Of a stretch of 30,486 nucleotides of DNA, positions 28,379-30,486 are shown in pieces. The translations under genes and the position numbers were made by a program. This DNA is from CAVQHY01 sp963712465 (GTDB taxonomy: Bacteria > Actinomycetota > Thermoleophilia > Gaiellales > Gaiellaceae), in NCBI GenBank assembly GCA_963712465.1, contig CAVQHY010000001.1, forward strand, positions 1 through 30,486, written 5' to 3'. Within the stretch, counting starts at the first letter, position 1. Each line of letters begins with the position of its first letter. The notes under the pieces are model-generated. The model ran no database searches, was not told the DNA's origin, and saw nothing but the letters and a program-made list of their open reading frames with translations.

Positions 28379-28657
28379 GCCCGGTCGCGCACCTGCCGTC
28401 GTCGGCGTCCACCGGGGCGGTGCCCGCGTCGCTTGCTCGAGCCAGGCTGGTCCACGGCGCCTGGGAAACACTTCTTAGCGCTGCTTCCTCCCGGACCTGA
28501 CGCGGTTCGAAGGCTCCCAGCGCGCGGAACCTGGCTGTCAACGCTCACGATCGCCGGCCCGTTCCTCGGGGCGAGCCCCCTCGGGCGGGAATTCGGCCCC
28601 GCTGTAGCGGATTGCGGGTTCAGGGAACCGCTAGCTCCCCGCCTAGCGCGACCGGGC
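28379..28657 (-). ncRNA. ffs: Signal recognition particle RNA, long form with Alu domain
   Basis: The minus strand contains the universal domain IV core GTCAGGTCCGG / GAGGAAGCAGC (about 28479-28501; tetraloop GGGA). It is enclosed by long helix 5 pairings such as GCCAGG (28535-28530) with CCTGGC (28446-28441). Upstream lies a segment close to the Bacillus subtilis scRNA Alu domain: CTAGGCGGGGAG, TAGCGGTTCCCTG and CGCAATCCGC. The ends are closed by a perfect 11-bp pairing, GCCCGGTCGCG (28657-28647) with CGCGACCGGGC (28389-28379). The RNA is about 279 nt, near the 271 nt of B. subtilis and far above the roughly 100 nt of the 4.5S form. With Ffh it targets nascent membrane proteins, and the Alu part should slow elongation. 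dnaX follows 17 bp downstream. Confidence 0.9.
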
Positions 28658-28663
28658 AGGGGG

Positions 28664-28669
28664 ATCCTA
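28664..28669 (-). promoter_or_regulatory. -10-like TAGGAT for the SRP RNA
   Basis: TAGGAT on the minus strand lies 6 nt before the first paired base of the RNA (28657) and just after the stop of the CAP-domain gene. The -35 region (TTCGCG at 17 bp) is weak. Confidence 0.4.
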
Positions 28670-28671
28670 GC

Positions 28672-29625
28672 TCAGGAGACCTTCCGCGCGAAGGTGACCC
28701 GCGATCGTCGACCATCCGCGCGAACGCCCATCGATCCCCGAAGGATGGCGCCCGAGGTTCGCCGGGGCACCTGCCAGGAGCAGACCGCCTCACCGCCGCG
28801 GTAGACGTTACGGGTGACGCGGAGCCTGCGCCCACGCACCGAGGCCCGGCACGACACCTTCACTCCCGTGAGGCGCGAGGCGAGCGCGACACGCACCGAG
28901 AAGCGCCCGCCGGGGCGCGGCCTCGCCATCTTCATCGACGCGACGACAATGCCGCCTTCCCACGACTTCGCGGCAGAGGGCGGGGGTGGAGGAGGTGCGG
29001 GCGAAGTCGGCGGCGACGATTCGGCCGGTTCAGGACCGGGCGGAGACGGTGGGGTAGGCGGCTGCGGATCGGCCGGCGGCGGTTGGGGGGGAGGGCTTGC
29101 CGAGCCGCCCGCGGTGCCGAAGTCCTGGGCCCAGTAGATCGTCCCGTCGCCGGCGGCTGCGCCGACGCCGAGCGAGCGAAAGCTGGGGTTCTCGATGTTC
29201 GCCTTGTGGCCGGGCGAGCCGAGCCAGCCAGCCATGACCGCCGCCGCTGTCGGATAGCCGTAGGCGATGTTCTCGCCCCAGCCCCCGCCCGAGTAACCGC
29301 ACGCAGCAATCCGCTCGGCGGCCGTGCGGGCGATCGGTGGCGCCGGGTCGTCGTGAGCCATGTACCCGTAGGCGGCCATGTGGCGCGCCTTCCAGACGGC
29401 CGCGTCCCCGAGCACCCCGCTCGAGGAGAGCTCGACGAGCCCGAGGCTCGCCCGGTGCTGATTCACGAGCGAGAAGACCTCGTCCGCGAGACCCGGCTTC
29501 GGCGTGCCCCAACCGGAGTCAGGGGTGCAGCTTCCCGTGCCTGCGCGCCCGAGCGAGGCCGCCAGCGTCGCCGACGCGACCAGCGCGAGCACGACCGGAA
29601 TGAGTCTCGGTAGCCGATTGGACAT
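28672..29625 (-). CDS. Secreted CAP-domain (SCP/PR1-like) protein
   Basis: The 317-residue protein has a signal peptide (LIPVVLALVASATLAASLG) and a CAP domain (about 45-170) with LVNQHRASLGLVEL, His91 (YMAHDDP), Glu118 (GWGENIAYGY) and His140 (GSPGHKANIENPSFRSLGVG). A Pro-rich linker (about 177-217) and a basic C-terminal beta domain (about 220-317; two Cys) complete it. Bacterial CAP proteins act outside the cell; lipid binding and protease-like roles have been proposed, but none is settled. The linker suggests that the C-terminal domain attaches to the cell wall while the CAP domain extends outwards. ATG 29625 has GAGGGG 5 nt upstream. The 3' end is 15 bp from the SRP RNA. Confidence 0.9.
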   Translation of the reverse strand: MSNRLPRLIPVVLALVASATLAASLGRAGTGSCTPDSGWGTPKPGLADEVFSLVNQHRASLGLVELSSSGVLGDAAVWKARHMAAYGYMAHDDPAPPIARTAAERIAACGYSGGGWGENIAYGYPTAAAVMAGWLGSPGHKANIENPSFRSLGVGAAAGDGTIYWAQDFGTAGGSASPPPQPPPADPQPPTPPSPPGPEPAESSPPTSPAPPPPPPSAAKSWEGGIVVASMKMARPRPGGRFSVRVALASRLTGVKVSCRASVRGRRLRVTRNVYRGGEAVCSWQVPRRTSGAILRGSMGVRADGRRSRVTFARKVS

Positions 29626-29705
29626 CCGGGCCCCTCAGAGTCCCTCTCGGCCGCAGGAGCCCCAGGCTAGATGCCTCGTGTTAGGGGGCCGTAAAGGCGC
29701 CGGCC

Positions 29706-30245
29706 TCAGTCACCGGCGATCCGCCAGAGCTTTCCGGTGGCGAAGCTTCGCCGCTCGAGCTCGACGGCGTACTCGTCCGGATAGCCCAGGAGACGCACCA
29801 GCTCGGTGATCGCCGCGCGGGACTCGTCGCGCATCGCCAGAACCGCGTCGCGGCGTGCTCGCTGCCGGGCGCCGATCTCGATGGCGTCGAGCAGCGCTCC
29901 GACGATCTCCTCCTCGGCGAACGGCTTGACGACGTACGACGTCGCGCCGGCCTCCACGGCCCGCTCGGCGAGCCCATCGCGCGCGTAGCCCGTGAGCGCC
30001 ACGATCGGAACGTCGCGGTGCTCGAGGATCCGTCGCGTCGCTTCGATCCCGTCGAGGCGCGGGAGCGCGAGGTCGAGCAGGACGACGTCCGGGCTCAGCT
30101 CGCGCGCGAGCTCGACCGCCTCGAGCCCGTCGCGGGCGTCGGCGCAGACCTCGAAACCAGCGCGTTCCAGCAACGCCCGGAGGTCGGCGCGGATGATCGG
30201 GTCGTCCTCCACGGCGAGGACGGCAGGTACAGCGGGCATCGTCAT
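29706..30245 (-). CDS. Response regulator, receiver domain with short helical C-terminus
   Basis: The 179-residue protein has a full receiver domain: acidic pair Asp14-Asp15, phospho-acceptor Asp58 (VVLLDLALP), Thr85 (ALTGYA) and Lys107 (VVKPFA). The last 55 residues are helical and charged (RQRARRDAVLAMRDESRAA), ending in VELERRSFATGKLWRIAGD. That tail does not show the ANTAR or winged-helix signature, so the output mode is unknown; it could act through protein contacts. The cognate kinase is not visible here. ATG 30245 has AGGAAGG 5 nt upstream. An intrinsic-terminator-like hairpin lies in the leader 22-55 nt before the start, which suggests control by attenuation. Confidence 0.9.
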   Translation of the reverse strand: MTMPAVPAVLAVEDDPIIRADLRALLERAGFEVCADARDGLEAVELARELSPDVVLLDLALPRLDGIEATRRILEHRDVPIVALTGYARDGLAERAVEAGATSYVVKPFAEEEIVGALLDAIEIGARQRARRDAVLAMRDESRAAITELVRLLGYPDEYAVELERRSFATGKLWRIAGD

Positions 30246-30267
30246 CACTTCCTTCCTGAGTCCTGGG

Positions 30268-30300
30268 AAACGAAAAGGCCCCGGGCTGGGCCCGAGGCCT
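30268..30300 (-). terminator. Intrinsic terminator in the response-regulator leader
   Basis: On the minus strand AGGCCTCGGGC-CCA-GCCCGGGGCCT forms an 11-bp stem (one U-G pair) followed by TTTTCGTTT. Upstream, GGTCG/CGACC forms another hairpin around 30321-30338. Standing right before the ribosome binding site of the regulator, it looks like an attenuator rather than the end of an upstream gene. Confidence 0.6.
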
Positions 30301-30401
30301 GCATTGACCTCTGCGGTCGTCGTCTTCGACCACCGCGTTCCCAGAGTAGCTACCGCGCTGACGGTGCCGCAGCGCGACCGGGGCCGCTCGGGCCCCTGGG
30401 G

Positions 30402-30407
30402 TAAACT
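30402..30407 (+). promoter_or_regulatory. -10-like TAAACT for tRNA-Val
   Basis: TAAACT ends 11 nt before the 5' end of the tRNA. No clear -35 box is found. Confidence 0.35.
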
Positions 30408-30418
30408 CCCCGACCCCG

Positions 30419-30486
30419 GGGCGCATAGCTCAGCGGGAGAGCGCCCGCTTCACACGCGGGAGGTCCCTGGTTCGATCCCAGGTGCG
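30419..30486 (+). tRNA. tRNA-Val (anticodon CAC), cut by the right edge
   Basis: The acceptor strand GGGCGCA, T8, the D arm (GCTC..GAGC), the anticodon arm CCCGC-TTCACAC-GCGGG with anticodon CAC, and the T arm CCTGG-TTCGATC-CCAGG are all standard. The 3' acceptor strand begins TGCG, and its last three bases plus the discriminator lie outside the window. It decodes GUG, also the commonest start codon here. Confidence 0.95.

Noticed and set aside
29706..29850. ANTAR RNA-binding output domain in the response regulator
   Set aside because: The C-terminus lacks the conserved ANTAR Ala-Leu-x-x-Arg...Ala-Lys-Gly-x-Leu-Met pattern.

Overview
The window is GC-rich DNA (about 70% by eye) packed with short-gap genes on both strands, most of which start with GTG. 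Gene content points to a free-living actinobacterium, most likely class Thermoleophilia (Gaiellales or Solirubrobacterales). The evidence is a CitA-type citrate synthase, a dnaX-ybaB-recR block, a secreted intradiol dioxygenase-like lipoprotein, DUF2071, and many genes that appear to lack a 5' leader. The class is an inference; I cannot run a phylogeny.

Layout. 1-2180 (minus): a lipoprotein cut by the window edge, a secreted beta-rich protein that has lost its signal peptide, and a membrane Ser/Thr kinase whose sensor domain breaks off exactly where the secreted protein begins. This looks like a deletion or assembly junction near 720-745. 2263-5484: an aminotransferase, a 58-residue Cys-rich protein, a Lon-like PDZ protease and a glutamine amidotransferase. 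5436-8617: malate dehydrogenase, isocitrate dehydrogenase and citrate synthase, followed by a HEAT protein and a beta-carbonic anhydrase with a palindromic promoter. 9793-11620: two overlapping tyrosine recombinases. 11659-13752: DUF2071, a self-processing P1 peptidase and a SRPBCC protein. 13799-21261: PEP carboxykinase, a UDP-GlcNAc 2-epimerase, then sdhA-sdhB-CCG subunit (a candidate type-E succinate dehydrogenase without the usual membrane anchors) and a coupled metallophosphoesterase. 21271-24220: acetyltransferase, dioxygenase-like lipoprotein, two small proteins and aspartate-semialdehyde dehydrogenase. 24426-28657: a duplicated secreted protein, recR, an SDR, ybaB, dnaX, and a long Bacillus-like SRP RNA with an Alu domain. 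28672-30486: a CAP-domain secreted protein, a response regulator behind a terminator hairpin, and a tRNA-Val(CAC) cut by the right edge.

Together the genes concentrate central carbon metabolism (citrate synthase, isocitrate, succinate and malate dehydrogenases, PEPCK) in about 15 kb, beside DNA replication and repair genes and the SRP RNA.

Three genome-scale signals stand out. (1) A G-rich dispersed repeat occurs three times; one copy is an in-frame insertion inside asd and another seems to have removed the stop codon of the amidotransferase. (2) A TANNNT hexamer lies 6-10 nt before the start codon of at least eleven genes, which suggests pervasive leaderless transcription. (3) A long-form SRP RNA lies directly upstream of dnaX.
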